From Lachnospiraceae bacterium UBA6998 (GTDB taxonomy: Bacteria; Bacillota; Clostridia; Lachnospirales; Lachnospiraceae): DNA of 12,133 nucleotides. Location: the NCBI GenBank assembly GCA_002448395.1, contig DJXS01000092.1:1-12133 (forward strand), in the 5' to 3' direction. The notes beneath the pieces were generated by a model, which was not told where the DNA came from, made no database searches, and saw only the letters and a program-made list of their open reading frames with translations. Positions 5,483 through 12,133 of this stretch are shown here, piece by piece. How positions within the stretch are numbered: the stretch's first letter is position 1; the number at the start of each line of letters is the position of its first letter. The translations under genes and the position numbers were made by a program.

Positions 5483-7505
5483 GAAGAAACTGAGCGTATT
5501 CTTCAGAATACCGCTCCTTTTGGGGCTGTTCCTCGCCGTGATCACTGTACTGATCTATTTCATTGACTGGCGTGTGGGAGTGATCCTCACTGTTTATCTG
5601 GGTATTTATTTTATATTTACACTTTATATGTACCTCAATAACAGCGAGATCCTGCGCAAGGAAATGATAGCGTTTGCCACGAATTACGATCAGATGCAGG
5701 GAGTACTGCTGAGAAACTTTGACGCGCCGTACGCGCTGCTGGACGAGACCGGCAAGATTGAGTGGATGAACGACGCTTTCGCGAGCGCCGTACAGAAGGA
5801 CACCGATTACCGGCGCTCGATCACTACGGTCTTCCCGTCCATCCGAAGGGAGAACCTCCCCAAGGACGACAAGGAGATCAGGATCCAGGTGGAGCGTGAG
5901 GGCTGCAGCTTCATGGCCCTGATCAAAAAATTGAATATGGCGGACCTCATCCCTTCAAATACAATGCTGGATGAGAAGGCTAGTAAGGGTGAGCTCTATT
6001 CGCTGTTTCTGATTGATGATACCGCCGCGCGCCTGGCGATCCAGGAAGTGGATGATCAGAGCGTAGTGGTAGGATTTGTTTACATCGATAACTATGAGGA
6101 AGCGGTCGATACACTGGAGGACGTCAGGAAATCCCTTCTTGTCGCGCTGATCGACCGAAAGGTTACGAAGTATTTTGCCGCGATCGACGGAATCTGCAGC
6201 AAGATGGAGAAGGACAAGTATCTGATCGTCATGCGCAAGAAGGCGCTCAGGCAGCTTGAGGAGAACCATTTTGACCTGCTCGAGGACGCGAAGACGGTCA
6301 AGATCGGCAACGAGATGGCGATCACCCTCAGTATCGGCATCGGCCTGGACGGACTGTCCTTTACTCAGAATTACGAGTTCGCGAGAAATGCGATCGATCT
6401 GGCTCTGGGACGCGGCGGCGACCAGGCAGTTGTCAAGAATTCGGATAATATCACCTACTACGGCGGCAAGAGCAGACAGGTGGAGAAGAGCACGCGAGTA
6501 AAGGCGAGAGTTAAGGCACAGGCGCTCAAAGAAATCCTTAACGCGAGAGATACGGTCTTTATCATGGGACACCGGCTCGGGGATCCCGACAGTTTCGGCG
6601 CTGCCCTCGGTATCTACCGCATCGCGCTGACACTTGGCCGCAAGGCGTATATCGTCATCAACGAGAGGACAGCGACCCTGAGACAGGTGCTCTCACTGTT
6701 TGAAAAGAATGAGAATTACAGCAAGGAGATGATCATTGACAGCGTCCATGCGCTGGAATATGTCACGGACAACTCTGCGCTGGTAGTTGTAGACGTCAAT
6801 AAGCCCAGCCTCACAGAGTGCCCTGAGCTCCTCAAGAATTGCAAATCCATTGTGGTGCTCGACCACCACAGGCAGGGCACGGAAGTGATCGAGAACGCGA
6901 CGCTCTCCTATGTGGAGCCTTACGCGTCCTCCGCGTGCGAGATGGTATCCGAGATCCTGCAGTACACGGGCGAGAATGTCAAGGTCAGACCTGAGGAGGC
7001 GGATGCGATCTACGGCGGTATTGTGGTGGATACCAATAATTTCACCAACAGGACCGGCGTTCGTACTTTCGAGGCGGCAGCATTCCTGCGCCGCTGCGGT
7101 GCGGATGTTACCCGCGTGCGCAAACTGTTCCGCGATGATGTCGCGTCTTACAGAGCTAAGGCGGATGCAGTGTCCCATGCCCAGATCTACATGGATGTGT
7201 ACGCGATCTCCGTATGTGACGCGGAAGAGGCGGAGAGCCCTACCGTGGTGGGCGCTCAGGCCGCCAATGACCTCCTGGATATCAAGGGCGTCAGGGCCAG
7301 CTTCGTAATGACCCGCTATCAGGGCAAAATATTCGTCAGCGCCCGCTCCATCGATGAAGTTAATGTGCAGCTGATCATGGAGAGAATGGGCGGAGGCGGA
7401 CACCTGAATATTGCGGGATGCCAGCTTGAGAATATGACGATCGAACAGGCAATAGAAATGCTCAAGGCTACTATCAGCGAGATGACAGAAGCCGGAGACA
7501 TTTGA
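5460..7505 (+). CDS. gdpP: Cyclic-di-AMP phosphodiesterase GdpP
   Basis: GdpP is a membrane phosphodiesterase that hydrolyses c-di-AMP to pApA and so tunes potassium balance, osmotic adjustment and cell-wall stress. The order of domains is as in the family: two transmembrane helices (about residues 14-35 and 38-59), a PAS-like domain (about 80-170), a degenerate GGDEF domain (about 200-335) without an intact GGDEF motif, then DHH and DHHA1 domains. Catalytic metal ligands are visible: H371, D375 and D377 in GHRLGDPDS, D445, D468-H469-H470, and D524 in VDTNN; the DHHA1 motif GGGGH is at 644-648. All appear intact. Length 681 compares with about 660 in Bacillus. The start overlaps the licD-like gene, with GGAGG at 5446-5450 ten bases upstream. 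rplI and dnaB follow, the standard order. Confidence 0.95.
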   Translation: MSSGERRKKKLSVFFRIPLLLGLFLAVITVLIYFIDWRVGVILTVYLGIYFIFTLYMYLNNSEILRKEMIAFATNYDQMQGVLLRNFDAPYALLDETGKIEWMNDAFASAVQKDTDYRRSITTVFPSIRRENLPKDDKEIRIQVEREGCSFMALIKKLNMADLIPSNTMLDEKASKGELYSLFLIDDTAARLAIQEVDDQSVVVGFVYIDNYEEAVDTLEDVRKSLLVALIDRKVTKYFAAIDGICSKMEKDKYLIVMRKKALRQLEENHFDLLEDAKTVKIGNEMAITLSIGIGLDGLSFTQNYEFARNAIDLALGRGGDQAVVKNSDNITYYGGKSRQVEKSTRVKARVKAQALKEILNARDTVFIMGHRLGDPDSFGAALGIYRIALTLGRKAYIVINERTATLRQVLSLFEKNENYSKEMIIDSVHALEYVTDNSALVVVDVNKPSLTECPELLKNCKSIVVLDHHRQGTEVIENATLSYVEPYASSACEMVSEILQYTGENVKVRPEEADAIYGGIVVDTNNFTNRTGVRTFEAAAFLRRCGADVTRVRKLFRDDVASYRAKADAVSHAQIYMDVYAISVCDAEEAESPTVVGAQAANDLLDIKGVRASFVMTRYQGKIFVSARSIDEVNVQLIMERMGGGGHLNIAGCQLENMTIEQAIEMLKATISEMTEAGDI

Positions 7506-7544
7506 TGATAAGGGGTGTGACCGCTCCGGAATGAGAGGTAAATC

Positions 7545-7991
7545 ATGCAGGTTATTTTATTACAGGATGTCAAGTCACTCGGCAAGAAGGGTGAGATCGT
7601 AAAGGTAAGCGACGGATATGCGCGCAACTATGTACTCCCCAAGAAACTGGGCGTCGAGGCTACGGAGAGAAACAAAAACGAACTCAGACTTCAGAAAGCG
7701 CATGAGGACAAGGTGGCGGCCCAGAAACTGGCCGATGCCAAGGCAGCAGCTGAGGACCTCGCGTCCCGCAAGATCGTGGTCAAGATGAAGGCGGGAGAGA
7801 ACGGCAAGGTATTCGGCTCCATTTCCGCCAAGGAGATCGCGGCAGCAGCCAAGGAACAGCATGGACTTGATCTGGACAAGAAGAAGATCCAGGTCGCGGA
7901 GCCCATCAAGTCCTTCGGAACCTTTGAGATTCCGATCAAGCTTCACTCACAGGTAACAGGAAAGCTCAATGTAGTCGTACAGGAAGCGTAA
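7545..7991 (+). CDS. rplI: Large-subunit ribosomal protein bL9
   Basis: bL9 (148 residues, normal length) binds 23S rRNA near the base of the L1 stalk and reaches out along the ribosome through its long helix. The N-terminal domain shows MQVILLQDVKSLGKKGEIV and the signature V-S-D-G-Y-A-R-N-Y-V-L-P; residues about 40-75 form the charged connecting helix; the C-terminal domain has NGKVFGSISAKEIA and SFGTFEIPIKLH. GAGAGG lies seven bases before the ATG. It is 39 bases after gdpP and only one base before dnaB, so it is part of the same transcript. Confidence 0.96.
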   Translation: MQVILLQDVKSLGKKGEIVKVSDGYARNYVLPKKLGVEATERNKNELRLQKAHEDKVAAQKLADAKAAAEDLASRKIVVKMKAGENGKVFGSISAKEIAAAAKEQHGLDLDKKKIQVAEPIKSFGTFEIPIKLHSQVTGKLNVVVQEA

Positions 7992-7992
7992 T

Positions 7993-9327
7993 ATGGCAGA
8001 AGAAGATGCGATCAGGAGGGTGATGCCCCACAGTATAGAGGCGGAGCAATCCGTAATAGGCGCAATGCTGATGGACGCTGAGGCGATCGAAACCGCCTCG
8101 GAGATGCTCCGGGAGGAGGATTTCTATGCCCGTCAGTATGGCGTGCTTTTCACGGCCATTCTTGAGATGCACCGGAACGGGATCGCGGTAGATCCTGTGA
8201 CATTGCAGAGCCGCCTGCGGGAGAAGAACCTTCCGCCGGAAGTTTATGGGACCGGAGTGATCCTGGAGCTGATCGAGCAGGTACCAACCTCCGCCAATAT
8301 CAGGTCCTATGCGAAGATCGTCTCGGAAAAATCGCTGCTGCGCAGGATGATCCGGGCAAACGAGGAGATCGCGGGAGCGTGTTATACACAGAAAGATGAT
8401 CTGGAAGTGATCATGAACGACGCGGAGAAGAGGATCTTCGAGATCTCCCAGAAAAGGGACTCCACCGGTTTTGTGCCGATCCGGCAGATCGTGATCAACG
8501 CCATTGAAAAGATTGAGTACGCAAGCCATATTAAAGGAAATGTCACCGGACTATCCACAGGCTTTACAGATCTGGACAACAGGACGGCGGGCTTCCAGAA
8601 CTCGGATCTGATACTGATCGCCGCAAGACCCTCGATGGGCAAAACAGCGCTGGTCCTCAATATAGCCCAGCACCTGGCGCTCAAAGAGAACCGCTGCGTC
8701 GCTATTTTCTCCCTTGAAATGTCCAAGGAGCAGCTGACAAACCGTCTCTTCTCCATGGAATCCCATGTGGATGCCCAGAAGATCCGTACGGGAGACCTTA
8801 CGGAAGCAGAGTGGGCGGATCTGGTGGAAAGCGCCGGAAATATCGGTGAGAGTAAGCTTATCATCGACGATACACCGGCGATCACAGCGGCGGAGCTCAG
8901 ATCCAAATGCCGCAAGTATAAGCTGGAATACGGCCTCGAAATGATCATTATCGACTATCTGCAGCTGATGAGCGGAAGCGGAAAGTCAGGAGAGTCGAGG
9001 CAGCAGGAGATCTCGGAAATCTCCAGGTCCCTCAAGGCTATTGCCAGGGAACTGAATGTCCCGGTCGTATCGCTGTCCCAGCTCTCGAGAGCGGTGGAAT
9101 CCAGGCCCAACCACAGGCCTATGCTCTCTGACCTGAGAGAATCGGGAGCTATCGAGCAGGACGCAGACGTTGTAATGTTCATATACAGAGATGATTACTA
9201 CAACCAGGATTCCGAGAAAAAAGGAATCGCCGAGATCATCATCGCCAAACAGCGTAACGGCCCGATCGGAACCGTGGAACTGAGCTGGCAGCCCGCACTC
9301 ACCAAGTTTGCGAATCTTGCCAGATAG
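7993..9327 (+). CDS. dnaB: Replicative DNA helicase DnaB
   Basis: DnaB (called DnaC in Bacillus) is the hexameric 5'-3' helicase of the replication fork. The N-terminal domain begins MPHSIEAEQSVIGAMLMD; the RecA-like domain has Walker A ARPSMGKTAL with K217 and T218, Walker B IIIDYLQL with D321, and the arginine-finger region AKQRNGP with K419 and R421. The length of 444 residues and the continuity of the RecA domain show that there is no intein. The ATG is one base after the rplI stop codon, with AGGAAG as a modest ribosome binding site inside rplI, suggesting coupled translation. No clear terminator follows, so transcription may continue into paaK. Confidence 0.96.
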   Translation: MAEEDAIRRVMPHSIEAEQSVIGAMLMDAEAIETASEMLREEDFYARQYGVLFTAILEMHRNGIAVDPVTLQSRLREKNLPPEVYGTGVILELIEQVPTSANIRSYAKIVSEKSLLRRMIRANEEIAGACYTQKDDLEVIMNDAEKRIFEISQKRDSTGFVPIRQIVINAIEKIEYASHIKGNVTGLSTGFTDLDNRTAGFQNSDLILIAARPSMGKTALVLNIAQHLALKENRCVAIFSLEMSKEQLTNRLFSMESHVDAQKIRTGDLTEAEWADLVESAGNIGESKLIIDDTPAITAAELRSKCRKYKLEYGLEMIIIDYLQLMSGSGKSGESRQQEISEISRSLKAIARELNVPVVSLSQLSRAVESRPNHRPMLSDLRESGAIEQDADVVMFIYRDDYYNQDSEKKGIAEIIIAKQRNGPIGTVELSWQPALTKFANLAR

Positions 9328-9407
9328 TATGCAGCCCGCGCGAAGCGGAACCTGATCAGACATCGCGCCCTCATCAGGACGTAAATGAAGGAGGACAACG
9401 AAAGAAA

Positions 9408-10751
9408 ATGGAGCACTATTTTGACCCGAAGGTGGAATGCGCCTCCCGGGAACAGATCACAGCATGGCAGAATGAACGGCTGGTCAGACAGGTCGAAAGA
9501 GTTTACAATAACGTCCCTTACTATAAAAAGAAGATGGATGAACTGGGTGTCCGCCCGGAGCATATCCACGGGATCGAGGACCTTCACCTGCTCCCGACAC
9601 TCAGCAAAGATGATCTCAGAGATCAGTACCCCTACGGCCTGATGGCGGCACCGCTTTCAGACTGTGTCAGGATCCACTCCACGAGCGGAACGACGGGAAG
9701 AAGAGTTGTAGCTTTCTATACGCAGAACGATGTGGACCTCTGGGAGGAGTGCTGCGCAAGAGCTCTCGCGGCAGCCGGAGCGACGAAGGATGATGTGGTG
9801 CAGGTCTGTTACGGATATGGACTGTTTACCGGCGGAGCGGGCCTTCACGGCGGCTCTCACAAGCTTGGAAGCCTGACGCTCCCTATGTCTTCGGGCAACA
9901 CGGACAGGCAGCTTCAGTTTATGACGGACCTGGGAACTACGGTCCTGTGCTGTACGCCTTCCTATGCGGCATACCTTTCGGAATCCGTCAATGAGAGAGG
10001 ACTGAAAAACCGCATAAAGCTTAAAGCCGGCATTTTCGGCGCGGAAGCCTGGACGGAGGAGATGCGCCGCGACATCGAGAAGGGCCTCGGCCTCAAAGCA
10101 TACGATATCTACGGGCTCACGGAAATCTCCGGTCCCGGCGTGGCATACGAATGCAGCGCGCAGAACGGAATGCATGTCAACGAGGACCACTTCATCGTTG
10201 AGACGATCAATCCCAAGACGGGAGAGCCGGTGCCTCATGGTCAGAAGGGTGAGCTGGTATTTACCAGCATTACCAAGGAAGCCTTCCCTCTGATCCGCTA
10301 CAGGACCAAGGATATCGGTATTCTTTATGACGAGCCCTGCTCCTGCGGAAGAACGCACGTGAGAATGTCCAAACCTATGGGCAGAAGCGACGATATGCTG
10401 ATCGTCAAGGGTGTCAACGTATTCCCGTCCCAGATCGAAACGGTGCTCATGAACTGCGGCTATCCGGCCAACTACCAGATCATCGTCACAAGAACGGGCA
10501 GCAGCGACCGCATCGAGGTGCAGGTCGAGATGACGCCGGAGATGTTCTCCGACTCCCTGTCCGAAGTAGCGGGAAGAGAGAAGCAGCTGGTCTCCGCACT
10601 CAAGGCAATGCTCGGCATCTACTGCGTCGTCAAACTCGTAGCGCCTAAGAGCATCACCAGGAGCGAAGGCAAGGCAAAGCGCGTGATCGACAAGAGAAAT
10701 CTATATGTCAACGGTTCGGATCCGGCGTCAACCGATCCTGCAGCCAATTGA
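9408..10751 (+). CDS. paaK: Phenylacetate-CoA ligase family enzyme
   Basis: This adenylate-forming enzyme activates phenylacetate or a related aryl acid with ATP and CoA to the aryl-acyl-CoA plus AMP and PPi. The nucleotide loop STSGTTG is at residues 91-97, YDIYGLTE at 232-239, the hinge-region aspartate lies in RTKDIG, and the C-terminal lysines K422 and K424 in SEGKAKR fit the catalytic lysine region. A CSCGR segment in the second half is common in this family. Length 447 is normal (about 430-440). The ATG at 9408 has AAGGAGG at 9388-9394, a long spacing of 13 bases. It is followed by an ACT-domain gene, a frequent pairing in anaerobes. With IorAB in the same region the natural substrate is probably phenyl-, indole- or hydroxyphenylacetate; this is inference. 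Confidence 0.9.
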   Translation: MEHYFDPKVECASREQITAWQNERLVRQVERVYNNVPYYKKKMDELGVRPEHIHGIEDLHLLPTLSKDDLRDQYPYGLMAAPLSDCVRIHSTSGTTGRRVVAFYTQNDVDLWEECCARALAAAGATKDDVVQVCYGYGLFTGGAGLHGGSHKLGSLTLPMSSGNTDRQLQFMTDLGTTVLCCTPSYAAYLSESVNERGLKNRIKLKAGIFGAEAWTEEMRRDIEKGLGLKAYDIYGLTEISGPGVAYECSAQNGMHVNEDHFIVETINPKTGEPVPHGQKGELVFTSITKEAFPLIRYRTKDIGILYDEPCSCGRTHVRMSKPMGRSDDMLIVKGVNVFPSQIETVLMNCGYPANYQIIVTRTGSSDRIEVQVEMTPEMFSDSLSEVAGREKQLVSALKAMLGIYCVVKLVAPKSITRSEGKAKRVIDKRNLYVNGSDPASTDPAAN

Positions 10752-10813
10752 TACGTATTTTCAAACAGCTTAACCACTACAAAGCCTCTGAGAGGGGAGA
10801 ACAGGAGGAGCAA

Positions 10814-11251
10814 ATGACAGTCAAACAGATTTCCGTATTTCTGGAGAACAGGCCCGGCGCACTGGCGGAGTTTACCAAGATCCTGGAGAAGAGCAACATT
10901 GACTTGCGGGCTCTCTCCCTGGCGGAGAGTGAAGATTTCGGCATTGTCCGCGTCATCGTGGACAATCCCTTCGAAACGATCCAGATCCTCAAGGATGAGG
11001 GCTATGTCTGCTCCATCACCAAAGTTATCGCAGTGGAGATCGAGGACAAGCCCGGCGCACTGGTCAATATGCTGAACATCCTGGGCGACAACAAGGTCAA
11101 CCTCGAATATTCTTACGCTTTCCTCGCCAAAAAAGCGAACAGCGCCTTCATGGTATTCCGCGTAGCGGACAACGAGAAGGCGATTCGTGTGCTCACGGAG
11201 AATGGCATCAGACCGATTTGCCATGAGGATATGGAGCAGTTGTTCAAATAA
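10814..11251 (+). CDS. Tandem ACT-domain protein, partner of PaaK
   Basis: This 145-residue protein consists of two ACT domains and nothing else: the first starts TVKQISVFLENRPGALAEFT, the second VIAVEIEDKPGALVNMLNIL at about residue 74. The repeated N/D-x-P-G-A-L motif is the ligand-binding turn of ACT domains, which usually bind amino acids and regulate an enzyme or transcription factor. It has no DNA-binding or catalytic domain, so it probably acts by contact with a partner, most simply PaaK or IorAB, or as a free sensor. The ATG at 10814 follows ACAGGAGGAGCAA; a possible TTG at 10748 in the same frame is rejected because it precedes the conserved start and lacks a binding site. It lies 62 bases after paaK and is the last gene before a terminator. 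The ligand is unknown; an aromatic amino acid is a fair guess. Confidence 0.88.
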   Translation: MTVKQISVFLENRPGALAEFTKILEKSNIDLRALSLAESEDFGIVRVIVDNPFETIQILKDEGYVCSITKVIAVEIEDKPGALVNMLNILGDNKVNLEYSYAFLAKKANSAFMVFRVADNEKAIRVLTENGIRPICHEDMEQLFK

Positions 11252-11270
11252 GACTTATAAACATACAAAA

Positions 11271-11300
11271 AAGCCCGGGGCAAACGCCCGGGCTTCTTTT
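11271..11300. terminator. Bidirectional intrinsic terminator between converging genes
   Basis: AAGCCCGGG (11271-11279) pairs with CCCGGGCTT (11287-11295) around a 7-base loop. The plus-strand side is followed by CTTTT, and the minus-strand side by a T-run (complement of the A-run at 11267-11272). It therefore can stop both the ACT-domain transcript and the ferredoxin transcript that meets it from the other strand. Confidence 0.9.
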
Positions 11301-11316
11301 AAGTTTCTTATTGAAC

Positions 11317-11487
11317 TCAACCCTCGGAAATAGCTCCAACAGGGCACTGAGCTTCGCAAGCGCCGCAATCGATGCAAGCGTCTGCGTCGATCTCGTACTG
11401 AGTATCGCCCTGAGCGATAGCCTCAACGGGACACTGAGCAGCGCAGGAACCGCAGCTGATACAAGCATCACTAATAACACGTGCCAT
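11317..11487 (-). CDS. Clostridial-type 2[4Fe-4S] ferredoxin
   Basis: The 56-residue protein is a complete small bacterial ferredoxin. It carries two binding motifs, C9, C12, C15, C19-P and C38, C41, C44, C48-P (CX2CX2CX3CP twice), in two homologous halves (ACISCGSCAAQCPVEAI and ACIDCGACEAQCPVGAI), a classic internal duplication. It is a soluble low-potential electron carrier, the expected partner of the PFOR encoded just upstream on the same strand and of IorAB. The ATG at 11487 follows AAAGGAGA at 11497-11504. The gene has its own promoter and a hairpin leader, and ends 17 bases before the bidirectional terminator. Length matches the family (about 55-60 residues). Confidence 0.95.
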   Translation of the reverse strand: MARVISDACISCGSCAAQCPVEAIAQGDTQYEIDADACIDCGACEAQCPVGAISEG

Positions 11488-11544
11488 GATAGTGGTCTCC
11501 TTTCTTAATGGTAGTTAGCCAAGCCTAAATAGCTTATTGTGCAG

Positions 11545-11578
11545 TCAAGGCACAGATACGCGAGTATCTGTGCCTTGA
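11545..11578 (-). promoter_or_regulatory. 15-bp hairpin at the 5' end of the ferredoxin mRNA
   Basis: Arms 11545-11559 and 11564-11578 are perfectly complementary (15 pairs) with a four-base loop. In the minus-strand direction it starts about three bases after the predicted transcription start and lies about 57 bases before the ferredoxin ATG. No T-run follows on either strand, so it is not a standard terminator. Placement fits a 5' stabilising stem-loop. Confidence 0.65.
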
Positions 11579-11587
11579 AACAATCAT

Positions 11588-11616
11588 ATCTTATCCTTTT
11601 TTGAAGGAACCGTCAA
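11588..11616 (-). promoter_or_regulatory. Promoter of the ferredoxin gene
   Basis: Read on the minus strand: TTGACG (five of six, 11616-11611), a 17-base spacer, then TAAGAT (four of six, 11593-11588). Transcription would start near 11581. A second -10-like TATGAT overlaps at 11588-11583 but is badly spaced from the -35 box. The promoter lies in the gap between the PFOR stop codon and the ferredoxin gene, giving the ferredoxin expression independent of PFOR. Confidence 0.65.
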
Positions 11617-11645
11617 GAGATTAACGAAATGTCAGTCTCTTTGGA

Positions 11646-12133
11646 TCACTCGTTGTACAGAGCGCCCAGCTTCTCGAGGTATGCATATTTAGCCTTTGCA
11701 TTAGCCTCGTTCTCAGCATACATAGCGTCTGCCTTTGCAGGGTTGGAGCGCTTCAGGGATGTGTAGCGAACCTCTCCGCCGAGGAAGTCCATGTAAGGAT
11801 CTGTAGCGGGCTTGGAATCCAGGAAGAACTTCTTAGCGCCGCCGGCAGGATTGAATCTAAACAGATTCCAGTAACCGGTCGTAACTGCGAGTTTCTCTTC
11901 ATCCTGAACCTTAGCCATACCCTTACGGATACCATGGTTGATGCAAGGAGCGTATGCGATGATCAGTGAAGGTCCGGGATATGCCTCAGCCTCAGAGATA
12001 GCCTTGATGCACTGATTTCTGTCAGCGCCCATGGAGATCTGTGCGACATATACATAACCATAGCTCATAGCCATAGCTGCGAGATCCTTCTGCTTGGTCT
12101 CTTTACCACCTGCTGCGAACTGAGCAACTGCAC
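11646..12133 (-). CDS. nifJ: Pyruvate:ferredoxin oxidoreductase, C-terminal part only
   Basis: PFOR converts pyruvate and CoA to acetyl-CoA, CO2 and reduced ferredoxin. The gene runs off the right edge; the 161 visible residues are the end of the roughly 1170-1180-residue single-chain enzyme. The frame continues to the window edge beyond the internal methionine at 12074 (AVAQFAAGGKETKQKDLAAM precedes it). The thiamine-diphosphate domain segment MAMSYGYVYVAQISMGAD and the conserved YPGPSLIIAYAPCINHGI are clear; the cysteine in APC (codon 11943-11945) corresponds to the C-terminal ligand of the cluster nearest thiamine diphosphate in the Desulfovibrio enzyme. The ending KYAYLEKLGALYNE is a typical PFOR tail. 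The ferredoxin gene follows on the same strand; there is no convincing terminator between them, so read-through is possible in addition to the ferredoxin's own promoter. Confidence 0.95.
   Translation of the reverse strand, partial: AVAQFAAGGKETKQKDLAAMAMSYGYVYVAQISMGADRNQCIKAISEAEAYPGPSLIIAYAPCINHGIRKGMAKVQDEEKLAVTTGYWNLFRFNPAGGAKKFFLDSKPATDPYMDFLGGEVRYTSLKRSNPAKADAMYAENEANAKAKYAYLEKLGALYNE

Noticed and set aside
10748..10813. TTG start at 10748 for the ACT-domain protein.
   Set aside because: It overlaps the paaK stop codon without a ribosome binding site, and the extra residues are unlike ACT proteins; the ATG at 10814 has AGGAGG upstream.
11617..11645. A terminator between the PFOR and ferredoxin genes.
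   Set aside because: Only a weak 6-bp AAGAGA/TCTCTT pairing with a long loop is present, with no T-run after it on the minus strand.
1..12133. CRISPR arrays, defence modules, prophage genes, tRNAs or toxin-antitoxin pairs.
   Set aside because: Both strands were read for repeats, short paired genes and RNA-like folds; every long frame is explained by housekeeping or metabolic genes and no such element could be supported.

Overview
The window looks like chromosomal DNA from an anaerobic, low-to-mid-GC Gram-positive bacterium of the class Clostridia (a Lachnospiraceae-like gut or rumen organism is my best guess). The reasons are the strong AGGAGG-type ribosome binding sites, the block rpsF-ssb-rpsR followed by gdpP-rplI-dnaB as in Bacillus and Clostridium, a Cys-rich bS18, and the strictly anaerobic ferredoxin-dependent enzymes (IorAB, PFOR, a clostridial 2[4Fe-4S] ferredoxin). 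No rRNA, tRNA, CRISPR array, transposase or phage gene was seen. Coding density is very high, and no gene-free stretch exceeds about 200 bases.

Layout, left to right. (1) Bases 1-645, plus strand: the 3' part of a LicC-like sugar/choline nucleotidyltransferase. (2) 706-3044: iorA-iorB, indolepyruvate:ferredoxin oxidoreductase. (3) 3045-3111: a perfect 33-bp-arm palindrome starting at the first base after the iorB stop codon, REP/MITE-like. (4) 3122-4445: an extended -10 promoter, a folded leader, rpsF-ssb-rpsR and an intrinsic terminator. (5) 4463-11300: a probable long transcription unit with licD-like, gdpP, rplI, dnaB, paaK and a tandem ACT-domain gene, ending at a bidirectional terminator. 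(6) Minus strand, converging on that terminator: the 3' end of a pyruvate:ferredoxin oxidoreductase gene and, downstream of it with its own promoter, a 56-residue ferredoxin.

How the genes fit together. The ribosomal-protein, SSB, DnaB and GdpP genes are the conserved housekeeping backbone. Around and within it sit two accessory themes. One is surface decoration: a LicC-like nucleotidyltransferase and a LicD-like transferase, the second translationally overlapping gdpP. The other is ferredoxin-linked aryl-acid metabolism: PaaK (arylacetate to arylacetyl-CoA), IorAB (arylacetyl-CoA to or from arylpyruvate), an ACT-domain protein that may sense an amino acid, and PFOR plus ferredoxin as the electron source or sink. 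I infer that PaaK plus IorAB could run as an arylacetate salvage route to aromatic amino acids.

I found no convincing new defence or mobile system. The most interesting non-coding signals are the perfect palindrome after iorB and a 15-bp perfect hairpin placed almost exactly at the predicted 5' end of the ferredoxin mRNA.
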